Part shown: in pieces, positions 7,387-16,604 of the stretch
Layout: every line of letters begins with the position of its first letter
Numbering within the stretch: position 1 is the stretch's first letter
Assembly: GCF_003369915.1 (NCBI RefSeq)
Contig: NC_046674.1
Coordinates: forward strand, 26,601,657-26,665,656
Origin: Drosophila miranda
Taxonomy: Eukaryota; Arthropoda; Insecta; Diptera; Drosophilidae
Length of the DNA stretch: 64,000 nucleotides
Direction: 5' to 3'
Notes under the pieces: generated by a model
What the model was told of the DNA's origin: nothing
The model's database searches: none
What the model saw: only the letters and a program-made list of their open reading frames with translations
Made by a program: the position numbers and the translations under genes

Positions 7387-10375
7387 GGTTAGGTTAGGTT
7401 AACCCGGACGGCCCTCAGCGGGGCCACGCATAGGCCAATATGGCCCTTAGTTATCCGGATGGGGGTGTGTATGAACCGTCGCGGGAGTGTTAATGTGGTT
7501 TTAAAAAGTCCCCGAGAATCGAGGTGTTTTTAGCATAGGCCAGCAGTTCCTGTGGCGTCCTTTTGGAGGCATCTTCCAGTGATGCCAACACTGGGGCGCC
7601 CAGGTATCTCCTCCTTGCCCTTGAGAGAGCCGGACAGTTGCAGATGAGATGTTCCAGGGTTTCGATAGCCCCAGGTTCCTCACATTTCCTACAACTGTCT
7701 CTGTTGGTGATGCCTAGCTTTGCTGCATGTGCAGCAGCCAGACAGTGACCTGTTAGTATCCCCACTAGCAATCTACAGTCCTTTCGTGGTAGGTGCAGTA
7801 GGTAGTGGCTAAGTTTCTCGTTGCGCTCCTTGCACATTATCCTCGAGGTTCTGCAGGTGGTGGTACTCCTCCACCTGCTATCAGTCTGTGCTCTAGCCTG
7901 CTTCTCTAGATCGCCTTGCAGCGTTCTGAGGGAGACAGGCACGTTCTCGGTTCTCCTATTCTCCAGCCCGACGCCTTCCTTAGCTAGTACGTCCGCCGCT
8001 TCGTTTCCTTCGATGCCCTGGTGGCTGGGAACCCAATAGATCCGCACTGTCTTTGTCGTGCTTAGGATGTCTAATGCCTCCCTGCTCGCCAAGACACTTC
8101 TGGAACTGACCGCGGACGACTGCATGGATCTTATCGCCGCTTGGCTGTCGACGAATAGGTTGACCGCATCGTGTGCTCGTTCTGTTAGGAGAGCGACCTC
8201 CGCTGCCTTCCCGATGGCAAAAACTTCTGCCTGGAATATGCTGCATTGGTCCGGTAGCTTATACGACAGCCTTATCTCAGGGTCTGTACAGTATAGGCCC
8301 GCTCCTACTCCTCCTTCCATCTTGGAGCCGTCTGTGTATATATTGAGGTGCTCAGTTTGGTCCCTTCCAATTTTCCAGTCTTCAGGTCCCAAAGATGTGG
8401 TTGTTTTGACGTCAAGGCAAGTTTGGGGGGTCATGTAATCAGTTGATCTGGTCATGTCCCTGCCAATTGAACTGTGCCCGTATCCTTGTATGGATAGGTT
8501 TCCTGATGTTATAAGGCGTTGTGCTGCCTTTCCCGCAATCAGGCGAGCGTGAATGTCCAGGGGGTCGATTCCGAGTATGGTTTCGAGTGCTTTTGTTGGG
8601 GTTGACCTCAGCGCCCCTGTAATACAGAGCAGAGCCTGTCGCTGAGTCTTTTCCTTAAGCTTATGGTATGTCTTCTTTTCAATAGCCTGCCACCACACTA
8701 AGGCTCCATACAGCAGAGTTGGTCGCACCACCGAGATGTAGATCCAGTGCATTAGAGCAGGTGACAGGCCCCATGTGCTGCTGAGCATCTTCTTGGATGC
8801 ATAAAGCGCAATGGTAGCCTTCTTCACCCTTTCCACTACATTGGGCCTCCATGCCAGCTTGCTGTCCAGTACTGTGCCTAGGTATTTCACCTGTGATTTT
8901 GGAGTCAGCCTAGTTTGGTCAATTTTCGGGGGGGTCCATATCGGTACCTTGTACCTCTTGGTAAAGAGGATGAGGTCCGTCTTGTCCGCGTTGATACTGA
9001 GTCCTAACTCTTCCGCCCACTCACGTATCTCCCTGAGTGTACGTTCCATTATGGAGCTGAGGGTCGATGGACATACACCCGTAATAAGTATGCTTATGTC
9101 ATCTGCATAGGCTGTTATTTTTGGGGCCTTCCTTTCAAATCTCTTAATGAGGTCGTCGACCACCAAATTCCACAGTAGTGGCGATAGGACTCCACCTTGA
9201 GGTGTGCCTCTGTGTGCCCCCTTTACCATGGAAGCGGTGCCCCACTCCGATTGCACCCGTCTACAACTTAGGAGGTTTTTGATCCAGACGTTGATTGCAG
9301 GGTGTATGTTATTCGCTTCTAGGCGACTTGTTATTGCGGTTGTTGCCACGTTGTTAAATGCTCCTGAGATGTCCACAAATGCTCCCAAAGCATACTTTTT
9401 GTTGTGAAGGGCGCTCTCGATGGTGGCTACTAGCGAGTGTAGTGCCGTCTCCACCGATTTCCCCTTGGTGTAGGCGTGTTGGTTTATTGACATCAGTCCC
9501 CCTACCTCATTCCTGATGTGTAAATCCAACAGCTTTTCTAGTGTTTTTAGTAGAAAGGAGGTAAGGCTTATCGGTCTGTAATCCTTGGGACTCACGTGGC
9601 TGCACTTTCCTGCCTTAGGGAGGAAGACAACCCTCGAGGTTCTCCATTGGATGGGGATATAGCCTGTACTTAGGCATGCTGAGTATATTGAGAAGAGCCA
9701 TGGGGTAATAACCTCTTTGGTCAACTGCATCATGGCTGGGAATATCCCGTCCAGTCCTGGTGCTTTTATGGCCGCGAAGGAGTCTATGGCCCAGTGGATT
9801 CTCTTAGTGGTTAACAGACCTATTAGGAGGTGCTGTTCCTCAGTTGCTAGGTCCTGATGCTCCTTGGCGTCAGTGACCTCGGTGCATCCAGGGAAGTGCG
9901 CCTCCATTAGTGCTGTTAGGGCTTCTTTACTGCCCTCTGTCCACTGTCCGTTGTCTAGTTTTAGTTGGCTCTGTACTGTGGGCTGCTTTGAGAGCAGCTT
10001 CCGGAGCCTAGCGGTTTCGGGCACTTTCTCAATGTTGGAGCAGAAGTTTCTCCACGAGTTCCTTTGTGCCTTACGTATTTCCTTCTTGTAGATCCTAAGT
10101 AGGATTTTATATTCCTCATTGACAATCTCTTCGTTCGCTTGTTTGGCGATCTTGAAGAATTCCTTGAGGTTGTTCCTCTGGAGAGAGAGATCTCGGTTCC
10201 ACCAGAGTGGCTTGGACCTCCTCTTCGTTCTCGAGGGTTTGCACGATGCATGGTAGGCGTTCAGTAACTCGTTGGATAGGGTCTTTAGGGAGGAGGTCTT
10301 TTGGGGAGAGTGAAACTTGCTCCAAAACTTTTGAAGGCAAAGAAAGTGAATTTCAACCGTAAATCGGGGTCGCAT
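7387..10375 (-). mobile_element. 5'-truncated LINE, copy 2
   Basis: 3' UTR at 7387-7489 followed by the ORF. Same 5' and 3' ends as copy 1. Confidence 0.88.
7490..10375 (-). CDS. LINE RT-RNase H ORF, open copy 2
   Basis: This 961-codon ORF retains all catalytic positions: motif A Asp335, YADD 423-426, the RNase H triad Asp682/Glu717/Asp743, and the C-terminal CX2CX10HX4C knuckle. It shares Ile95 with copy 1, where copies 3-8 have Ser. Copy-specific differences include Leu457 in place of Val and Thr623 in place of Ala. It lies head-to-head with gene G2, with the BEL element now between them, so any shared spacer promoter would be split. Confidence 0.85.
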   Translation of the reverse strand: MRPRFTVEIHFLCLQKFWSKFHSPQKTSSLKTLSNELLNAYHASCKPSRTKRRSKPLWWNRDLSLQRNNLKEFFKIAKQANEEIVNEEYKILLRIYKKEIRKAQRNSWRNFCSNIEKVPETARLRKLLSKQPTVQSQLKLDNGQWTEGSKEALTALMEAHFPGCTEVTDAKEHQDLATEEQHLLIGLLTTKRIHWAIDSFAAIKAPGLDGIFPAMMQLTKEVITPWLFSIYSACLSTGYIPIQWRTSRVVFLPKAGKCSHVSPKDYRPISLTSFLLKTLEKLLDLHIRNEVGGLMSINQHAYTKGKSVETALHSLVATIESALHNKKYALGAFVDISGAFNNVATTAITSRLEANNIHPAINVWIKNLLSCRRVQSEWGTASMVKGAHRGTPQGGVLSPLLWNLVVDDLIKRFERKAPKITAYADDISILITGVCPSTLSSIMERTLREIREWAEELGLSINADKTDLILFTKRYKVPIWTPPKIDQTRLTPKSQVKYLGTVLDSKLAWRPNVVERVKKATIALYASKKMLSSTWGLSPALMHWIYISVVRPTLLYGALVWWQAIEKKTYHKLKEKTQRQALLCITGALRSTPTKALETILGIDPLDIHARLIAGKAAQRLITSGNLSIQGYGHSSIGRDMTRSTDYMTPQTCLDVKTTTSLGPEDWKIGRDQTEHLNIYTDGSKMEGGVGAGLYCTDPEIRLSYKLPDQCSIFQAEVFAIGKAAEVALLTERAHDAVNLFVDSQAAIRSMQSSAVSSRSVLASREALDILSTTKTVRIYWVPSHQGIEGNEAADVLAKEGVGLENRRTENVPVSLRTLQGDLEKQARAQTDSRWRSTTTCRTSRIMCKERNEKLSHYLLHLPRKDCRLLVGILTGHCLAAAHAAKLGITNRDSCRKCEEPGAIETLEHLICNCPALSRARRRYLGAPVLASLEDASKRTPQELLAYAKNTSILGDFLKPH

Positions 10376-10626
10376 CTCCCCACCCCCTCACCCCCTCGCC
10401 ACACCCCTTTTAGCCGCTGCCTCGTTGCTGTAACAAATTGATAGGCGCTTAGAGCCGCCTGCCGCTTGCCGGTTGCTGGAAAGTGAAATTATTTCTATTT
10501 ACGCTTCAATTATTGAATGATTTTCGTTCATTTATTGGCCGGCCATTTACTGCGATGGTGGATGGGGGACATCGCAAGCATCGCAGGAAGTCCAAAGGAT
10601 CTTTATTAAATAAAGTTCGTTAATAT
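10376..10626. other. left half of spacer, module A2
   Basis: C-rich block at 10378-10407, in which one C run is broken by an A compared with module A1, then unrecognised sequence up to the LTR element. The last five bases, AATAT, form the left target duplication. Confidence 0.6.
10622..10626. repeat. left target-site duplication AATAT
   Basis: AATAT is repeated at 13880-13884. The empty site in the other spacers reads GTTAATATGAATAA, confirming a 5-bp duplication. Confidence 0.9.
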
Positions 10627-10998
10627 TGTTCGGAGCAGAACCCAGCCGATTAGCTGCTTGCCAAATAGCACCTAATTCTTGGCCCTCAGCCGCTTATTTT
10701 GTTTGTTACTTATGTCTATGTCACTCATTTGTTTGTTAAAGCTCTGCGCTTGCTTGCCCTGCTAAACGCTCTCTGCCAGCTCGCTCTTCGCTATCTCCGC
10801 TTTGCGTCTGCCTACCGACGTCGGCCGAGCGAAGCTGCGCTTAGCGATCGGAGCGGCAATGTAAAGGGCAGGCAAGCCACACTTGCAATTTGGATGTCAC
10901 GCATTAAAGAACATATCGTAATTTTATTTCTGCGCCGAGTTTTATTTAATTCGAAATAATTAGTCGTCCGATTGGGGATAAAAAACATTATCTCCACA
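10627..10998 (+). repeat. 5' LTR of the BEL/Pao element
   Basis: 372 bp, TG...CA ends. Identical to the 3' LTR except at one position near the right end. Confidence 0.92.
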
Positions 10999-11005
10999 TA
11001 AAATT

Positions 11006-11023
11006 TGGTGACCCCGACGTGAT
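11006..11023 (+). other. primer-binding site of the BEL/Pao element
   Basis: TGGTGACCCCGACGTGAT starts seven bases after the 5' LTR, the usual position and sequence type for BEL/Pao elements. The priming tRNA was not determined. Confidence 0.7.
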
Positions 11024-11371
11024 CTCTGAGTTGCAGTGTCAATTAATAATCATTCGCGATCGACAATCGTTAGCCCTAGCAAATTTTCGGCGGTTAAGCA
11101 CAATTCGGTGCTAAAACACACTTACATACACCTACATACACGCATTGCTGGCTATTAATTTCTCTGTCGCGACAATTCGGTCAGTGCAGTGCGGTAGGCA
11201 GTGCAGCGAACTCACTAATACACACAAGCGGAGTACAAAGCGGAATCGGACAGCTCGCACAGCCGCACAGCTAAAGGCATTAGCTGTAATCCCTTTGCTT
11301 TCGGTCCCACGTTTATACGTATACAGGGTGTCTTTTTCGGTCGTGCTGAGTGACTCTTTTAAAACCTCAAC

Positions 11372-12569
11372 ATGGCAGCACCTGAGCCTACCAATGTCGC
11401 GAACGCAGCAATGCCGAGTGATGTAGATTTCTACAAGCACAAGGCCGAGTCATGGCCACAAGGCCCATGACGCCCGACTGGACTTTTCGAATGTTTATGT
11501 GAAGGTTAGGTCCAGGCTGTCGCGGGAGTTGATGGCTGCTCGCACGGTAAATGTTGCCAATTCAACGGCTCGGCATACTCTCGAGGGGAATTCGTCGTTG
11601 TTCGCCTATAATAGTATAGGCCGTTCTCGAATGCCCGAGTTGCAGCTTCCGCGATTCGGGGGGAACTACATGGATTGGCCAGAATTCCACTCGATGTTCT
11701 CGACAATGGTGCACAAAGACCATCGTATACCAATCATCGAAAAATTCCAATATCTTCGTGGATGTCTAGATGGTGCTGCGCTGGATACGATTCGTTCCTT
11801 GGAACTTTCTAAGGAGAATTACGACAAGGCGTTGAATTTGCTAATGTTGCGATTCGATAATAAACTGTTACATTTTCAGGCACACGTCAAGGCTATTTTC
11901 GGGCTGCAAGGGGTGGAGAAGGGCTCAGCTATCGGCTTGCGCGCGCACAGCGACAAAATCAATTCGCACTTGCGTGCGCTTCAGACCTTGGCGACCCCGC
12001 AGGAAATTTCGGATGGGTTGCTGATTTTCATCATAGGCACGAAACTGGACCACAAAACAAAGGAGAAATGGGAAGAGAACTTGCCGACGTCAGGATTGCC
12101 TCGGTGGTCAAGCATGGCCTCATTTTTGGAAGCGAGATGTCGGATGCTGGAGAATTTGGGATCAGCCATGGCAACAAGTCCTAGTCAACAGGTGGGAGAA
12201 GACAAACCTGTCACCCTTATCACCTCCAGTAACGACCATCCTAACCCCATATGTAACCATTGCAATTCCTCCGAGCATTACATATCTAGATGTCAGGCAT
12301 TCCTGAATCTCTCTGCGTTTGAACGATACAAAGAAGCAAAGAAGAGCCGCTTGTGTTTGAACTGCCTCAACAAAGGCCATGAATTGCAGAGGTGCAGGTC
12401 AGGACTTTGCAGGCATTGCCAGGCCAAACATCACACGCTACTCCACATTCCATCGGGAACTGGTGCTTCATCTTCCTCTTCACCGGCCGAGGAATCGATC
12501 CTCCCCCCTCGATCCAGAAATCTCAGCCTAGCCAGAACGTGTTGCTACCTACTGCCCTCGTCCATGTAA
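11372..12569 (+). pseudogene. BEL/Pao gag (DUF1759-type), frameshifted
   Basis: The first ATG, at 11372, opens 32 codons that stop at 11468. The gag frame continues in another phase and is open to 12569, so there is one frameshift near 11440-11468. The longer part holds a Pao-type gag core (PELQLPRFGGNYMDWPEF at residues 46-63 counting from codon 11499) and CX2CX4HX4C knuckles at residues about 252-265 and 286-299, with a third Cys/His cluster after them. The 11499 codon is GTG, not a real start. A second phase change occurs after about 12480, near a C6 run, before the protease. Confidence 0.75.
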
Positions 12570-13534
12570 CAGATCGTTATGGAGCACTTATCCCATGTCG
12601 TGCCATTTTGGATTCTGCATCACAGGCAAACTTTGTAACATCTAGACTTGCTGATCAGTTGCAGTTGGATCATCGCTCGTCTTATGTTCACATCTCTGGA
12701 ATCGGAGATTCCATTCTACCTTCGAGCAAGTCTGTACATATAGTTGTACAATCCCAGGACGCAAGCTATCGAGCTTCCTTCGCTGCAATTGTCACCAACT
12801 CAATTACGGAAATGCAGCCTAACTTCGGCGTAGACGCAAAGGATTGGCCAATGCCGAATAATCTAAAACTAGCTGATCCTAATTTCTCCAAGCCCCAACG
12901 TATCGATCTGTTGATAGGTTCTGGTTTGTTCTTCGATTTAATGTGCGTCGGACAGATTCGACTATCAGCCCAATTGCCAACATTGCAGGAGACAAAACTT
13001 GGTTGGATAGTATCAGGAAGCATTGATAGCTCGGAGAATAAGCGTGCAGCTTTAACCGCTTTTGAAAATTCCTCGTGCATCTCTATTGACGATTTTCGAC
13101 CCACAACGCTGGAGTACCAAAACTTAGAGCAGCAATGCAGGAAGCAGCTGCTCGAGTGCCAGGTGCAAGTGGAAAAACTGCGATCGGAGAATCAGGAACT
13201 GCAGCGCGAACTTTTCCATATATTAAAAACCTACATATCCACGCCAAATGAAATTCAACTTTCAACAGTTTCTACATTGCCAAATTTCCTGCCATTCTAT
13301 GCAATTACAGAGGTTCCCGATGATCAAGACGTAGTCACGACAAGCCGCCTTCGTAAAGAAGCGCCGATTGCTGCGTTCGACGATCATCCCAGCGTAGCCG
13401 CCAGCTGCGCCCAAGCAAGCATCTTCAAGAGGGCCGTTGGAAAAATAGCGGTTCTGCCCCTTCAGGATGGATCTGTTGAAAGCCTTTGCCTTCCAACGGG
13501 GGGTGAATGTTCGGAGCAGAACCCAGCCGATTAG
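12480..13534 (+). pseudogene. BEL/Pao protease and pol remnant with a foreign-looking coiled-coil segment
   Basis: This frame is entered by frameshift from gag. It carries the Pao aspartic protease region (ILDSASQANFV around 12605-12640, later LLIGSGLFFDLM). Reverse transcriptase, RNase H and integrase are gone. At 13103-13240 the frame reads a Leu/Glu/Gln-rich heptad-like stretch (for example VEKLRSENQELQRELFHILK) that does not resemble BEL pol. The frame then ends in a typical pol C-terminus (CLPTGGECSEQ) running into the 3' LTR. It could be an internal deletion derivative that picked up other sequence. Confidence 0.65.
13498..13507 (+). other. polypurine tract of the BEL/Pao element
   Basis: The purine-rich GGGGGGTGAA directly precedes the 3' LTR and would prime plus-strand synthesis. 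Confidence 0.55.
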
Positions 13535-13879
13535 CTGCTTGCCAAATAGCACCTAATTCTTGGCCCTCAGCCGCTTATTTTGTTTGTTACTTATGTCTAT
13601 GTCACTCATTTGTTTGTTAAAGCTCTGCGCTTGCTTGCCCTGCTAAACGCTCTCTGCCAGCTCGCTCTTCGCTATCTCCGCTTTGCGTCTGCCTACCGAC
13701 GTCGGCCGAGCGAAGCTGCGCTTAGCGATCGGAGCGGCAATGTAAAGGGCAGGCAAGCCACACTTGCAATTTGGATGTCACGCATTAAAGAACATATCGT
13801 AATTTTATTTCTGCGCCGAGTTTTATTTAATTCGAAATAATTAGTCGGCCGATTGGGGATAAAAAACATTATCTCCACA
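13508..13879 (+). repeat. 3' LTR of the BEL/Pao element
   Basis: 372 bp, one difference from the 5' LTR. Followed by the right target duplication AATAT at 13880-13884. Confidence 0.92.
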
Positions 13880-14401
13880 AATATGAATAATAATATTTAA
13901 TAATAAAATATAATAAATCAAATATTTATATATTTAAGTAAAATATTTTTATATTTCAAATAATTATAATAAATAATAAATATGTATGTATATATTACAT
14001 TTATTTTTGTTTCAATACTGAAGAGATTGTGCCACACATTGCAACAACAGAGCACGGGTCGCAGGAACAGCCCCGGATCGGTCGGCCCTCAGGCCCATTG
14101 TATCGTCCATCGCAATCCCATCGGGTCCATCCTGGCGCAGGGACCTCCACAAAGTGAATGGAATCGTATTCGTATTCGTATTCGTAGTAGGCGTGCCCTC
14201 CTCGACAGAGTACTCAGATTTGTGCCCACAAATTGTCAGGAATCGTGCCAGTAAGTCCAGTCGGAGTTTAATTCAGAATCGAAAAGGTTTTCGTCGGCTT
14301 GAGAGCTTTGTGAATTGTGAAATTGTTGTTTGGAGTTTTGTTTGTGTTTCTCGATTTTCATTTTTCATTTTTCAGTTTTCGATTTTTGTTATTTGTTCGA
14401 A
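13880..14401 (+). promoter_or_regulatory. right half of spacer and putative promoter / 5' UTR of G2
   Basis: AT-rich block to about 14010, then the conserved proximal segment with ATTCGT x3. The LTR element sits about 0.5 kb upstream of the G2 ATG, so its LTR could influence G2 transcription; this is untested. Confidence 0.4.
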
Positions 14402-15220
14402 ATGGACCTGGACCTCCTTTCCAGTAAGGAGTCGTTGGACAAGTGCGTGGAGTTTGACCTGCCCCCGGTCGCGGTGGGCGACAGCACCCGCGGATGCATC
14501 ATCCGTAACCTGCGCGTTGCCATTTCGGGCACGTTCCAGAGCAAACCGAAGGCTGCTGCTTCGGCCAAGAAGAACGCGACTCCTGGGCGTGGCACCACAC
14601 GCGGCGGCAAGGCGACTCCTGGGCGTGGCACCACACGCGGCGGCAACGCGACGCCCGCAGCGGAGACCGGGGGACGTCCGAGTCGCAACAGCAGCAAGCA
14701 GAGCGCTCCTCCTGGTCGTCGCGCGATTTCCCAAGGCCTGGACAACCCACCCGTCCGGGGGCGCTCTGTGGGAGGGTACTCGCTGCGCAGTCGCAGCGCT
14801 GTGTCGATGGCCAGGGCCAGAGTGCTGATCACATCCTTGCCAGGCGAACGGCGGGAGGAGGACGCACCCCAAGGCCGCTGCTACGGACCGCAGAGACGCC
14901 GCTCGTACCTGGATCTGGACCAGGATCTGGCCCAGCTGAACTGGACCGGCCATCAGGAGGATGCTGGCCCACGCCACCCATTCAGCGGCTCGGCTCGTCG
15001 CCAGGGCGGGCGGGTGGCGCCTCTCCACCCGGGCACCCGCATGGAGCCCGCCGGGCAGAGCCACTCACAGGTGTCCGTGCCCCCCATGGCAAACTTCCGT
15101 CGGCTATGCCGCGCTCTGGATCGTCACTACAGTCCCCTGTCGCACTTCCTCGTGTTCCTGGCTGGGATGCTGGCCACTCTGCTGTGCGTGGCCCTGACGC
15201 CCGCCAACCAATATCTCTAA
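14402..15220 (+). CDS. tail-anchored basic protein, copy G2 (complete)
   Basis: 272 codons with the architecture described for G1: two 12-residue ATPGRGTTRGGK-type repeats at 59-82, an Arg/Gly/Ser-rich middle, and a hydrophobic anchor at about 247-266. It differs from most copies by Asn231 in place of His. AATAAA is at 15376-15381. It is the only copy with an LTR retrotransposon in its upstream spacer. Confidence 0.75.
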   Translation: MDLDLLSSKESLDKCVEFDLPPVAVGDSTRGCIIRNLRVAISGTFQSKPKAAASAKKNATPGRGTTRGGKATPGRGTTRGGNATPAAETGGRPSRNSSKQSAPPGRRAISQGLDNPPVRGRSVGGYSLRSRSAVSMARARVLITSLPGERREEDAPQGRCYGPQRRRSYLDLDQDLAQLNWTGHQEDAGPRHPFSGSARRQGGRVAPLHPGTRMEPAGQSHSQVSVPPMANFRRLCRALDRHYSPLSHFLVFLAGMLATLLCVALTPANQYL

Positions 15221-15635
15221 AAAGACTTGCACTCGAACACTGAAAGGGGCAGCGGTTTCCACAACAGGCTGCAGATACACCATACACTACGCAAGATACA
15301 CGACACACGATACCGATACGTGCTTGAGTTCCATCGCCGATCGAAGACTGTTCTGCCCCACAAATATTTGCATTGAATAAACGAGGAGGAATCTCCTCAA
15401 AGAATTCCACACCAGACTACAGATACAGATACAGATACAGATACAGATACAGGATACTGGTGGAGCTCCTCTTGGATCGTCCTGTGGGGCAGGTCGCCTG
15501 GGCGACTGACTTTTGTCGGAATTAATCCGATTGAGGCATTTCTGAGGATGTTGTGTGGCAAGTGCTGCATGCCTGATAAATCGGACCCGGATCGGCCTCA
15601 ATTCACGCATAAAATCCGCAATCAAATGTAAATGG
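15221..15635 (+). other. 3' UTR and flank of G2
   Basis: AATAAA at 15376-15381 and a CAGATA tract at about 15418-15450. It shares the deletion before the GGACCC tract with module A1 and has a further small deletion at about 15498 (GTCGCCTGGGCGACTGAC). Confidence 0.65.
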
Positions 15636-16604
15636 AACGAGGGGGAACGTTGTGAGTTGCTGCGGACACCGCAACTCTACGGTTATACCCGATACTAAGT
15701 CAGTATGGCTCTCCTCCGGCAGACGCCGCTAATATTAAACGACACGACAAAGAGTGCGTGCGAGAGAGACAGAAAATCAGTCTGAGCGTGACGTCGGGCG
15801 CTGCGAAGCCAGTGCAAATTGATTTGTTCCTATTGGCTATAAAAATGATCTGATCTGATCCAGATTCAGCAATCTGATAGATATGGTCATTATCTATGAT
15901 TCTGCGTTTTTAGTTTTCTCGAATATGCAATATTGTGGATGCAACAGATTTTCGTCTTTTGTGTGGGCGGAAGGGGGTGGGGCGAAATTTTGAAACAAAC
16001 TCGTCTCGGTCCGATATATTAGGAGTGTGGATACCAAATTTGGTTGCTCTAGCTTTTGTAGTCTCTGAGATCTAGGCGCTAATGTTTTACTCTAAGCAAA
16101 GCCGCCTATGCTACGTGTGTGTTAGAGAGAGACAGGGCGAGAAAAAATGAAATTGTTTTCTTGATGCTGGCTATAATAATGATTCCGCAGTCTTAAAGAT
16201 ATGGTCATTCTCTACAATTCTACGTTTTTGGTTTTCTCATATCTTTAAAATTGTGGATGCCACAGATTTTCGTCCTTTGTGGGGGCGGAAGTGGGCGGGG
16301 CGAAGTTTTGAAATATTTTTGTAGCAGTGACATATCACAGAAGTCTGGATCCAAAACATCGTTGCTCTAGCTCTTATAGTCTTTGAGCACTAGGCGCTGA
16401 AGGGGACGGACAGACGGACAGACGGACAGACGGACGGACGGACGGACGGACAGACAGACAGGGCTCAATCGACTCGGCTATTGATGCTGATCAAGAATAT
16501 ATATACCTTATGGGGTCGGAAACGATTCCTTCTGGACGTTACACACATCCACTTTTACCACAAATCTAATATACCCCAATACTCATTTTGAGTATCGGGT
16601 ATAA
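15636..16604 (+). mobile_element. ISY/DINE-1-like Helitron, copy 3
   Basis: Array-type copy, complete ends, GTCY tract around 16406-16459. Confidence 0.85.

Larger units (their letters stand above)
10627..13879 (+). mobile_element. deleted BEL/Pao LTR retrotransposon
   Basis: Two 372-bp LTRs (10627-10998 and 13508-13879) beginning TGTTCGG and ending CCACA flank a 2.5-kb interior with gag and protease but no reverse transcriptase, RNase H or integrase core. The LTRs differ at one site (T versus G, in AATTAGTCG[T/G]CCG), so the insertion is young. Seven sister spacers lack it. Confidence 0.92.
6413..15635 (+). repeat. tandem module A2, interrupted by a BEL/Pao element
   Basis: The module spans 9223 bp. 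Removing the LTR element and its target duplication (3258 bp) leaves 5965 bp, the normal unit length. Confidence 0.9.

Noticed and set aside
10699-10959. 86-codon ORF in both LTRs
   Set aside because: Lies wholly in LTR sequence without a domain; present twice only because LTRs are duplicated.
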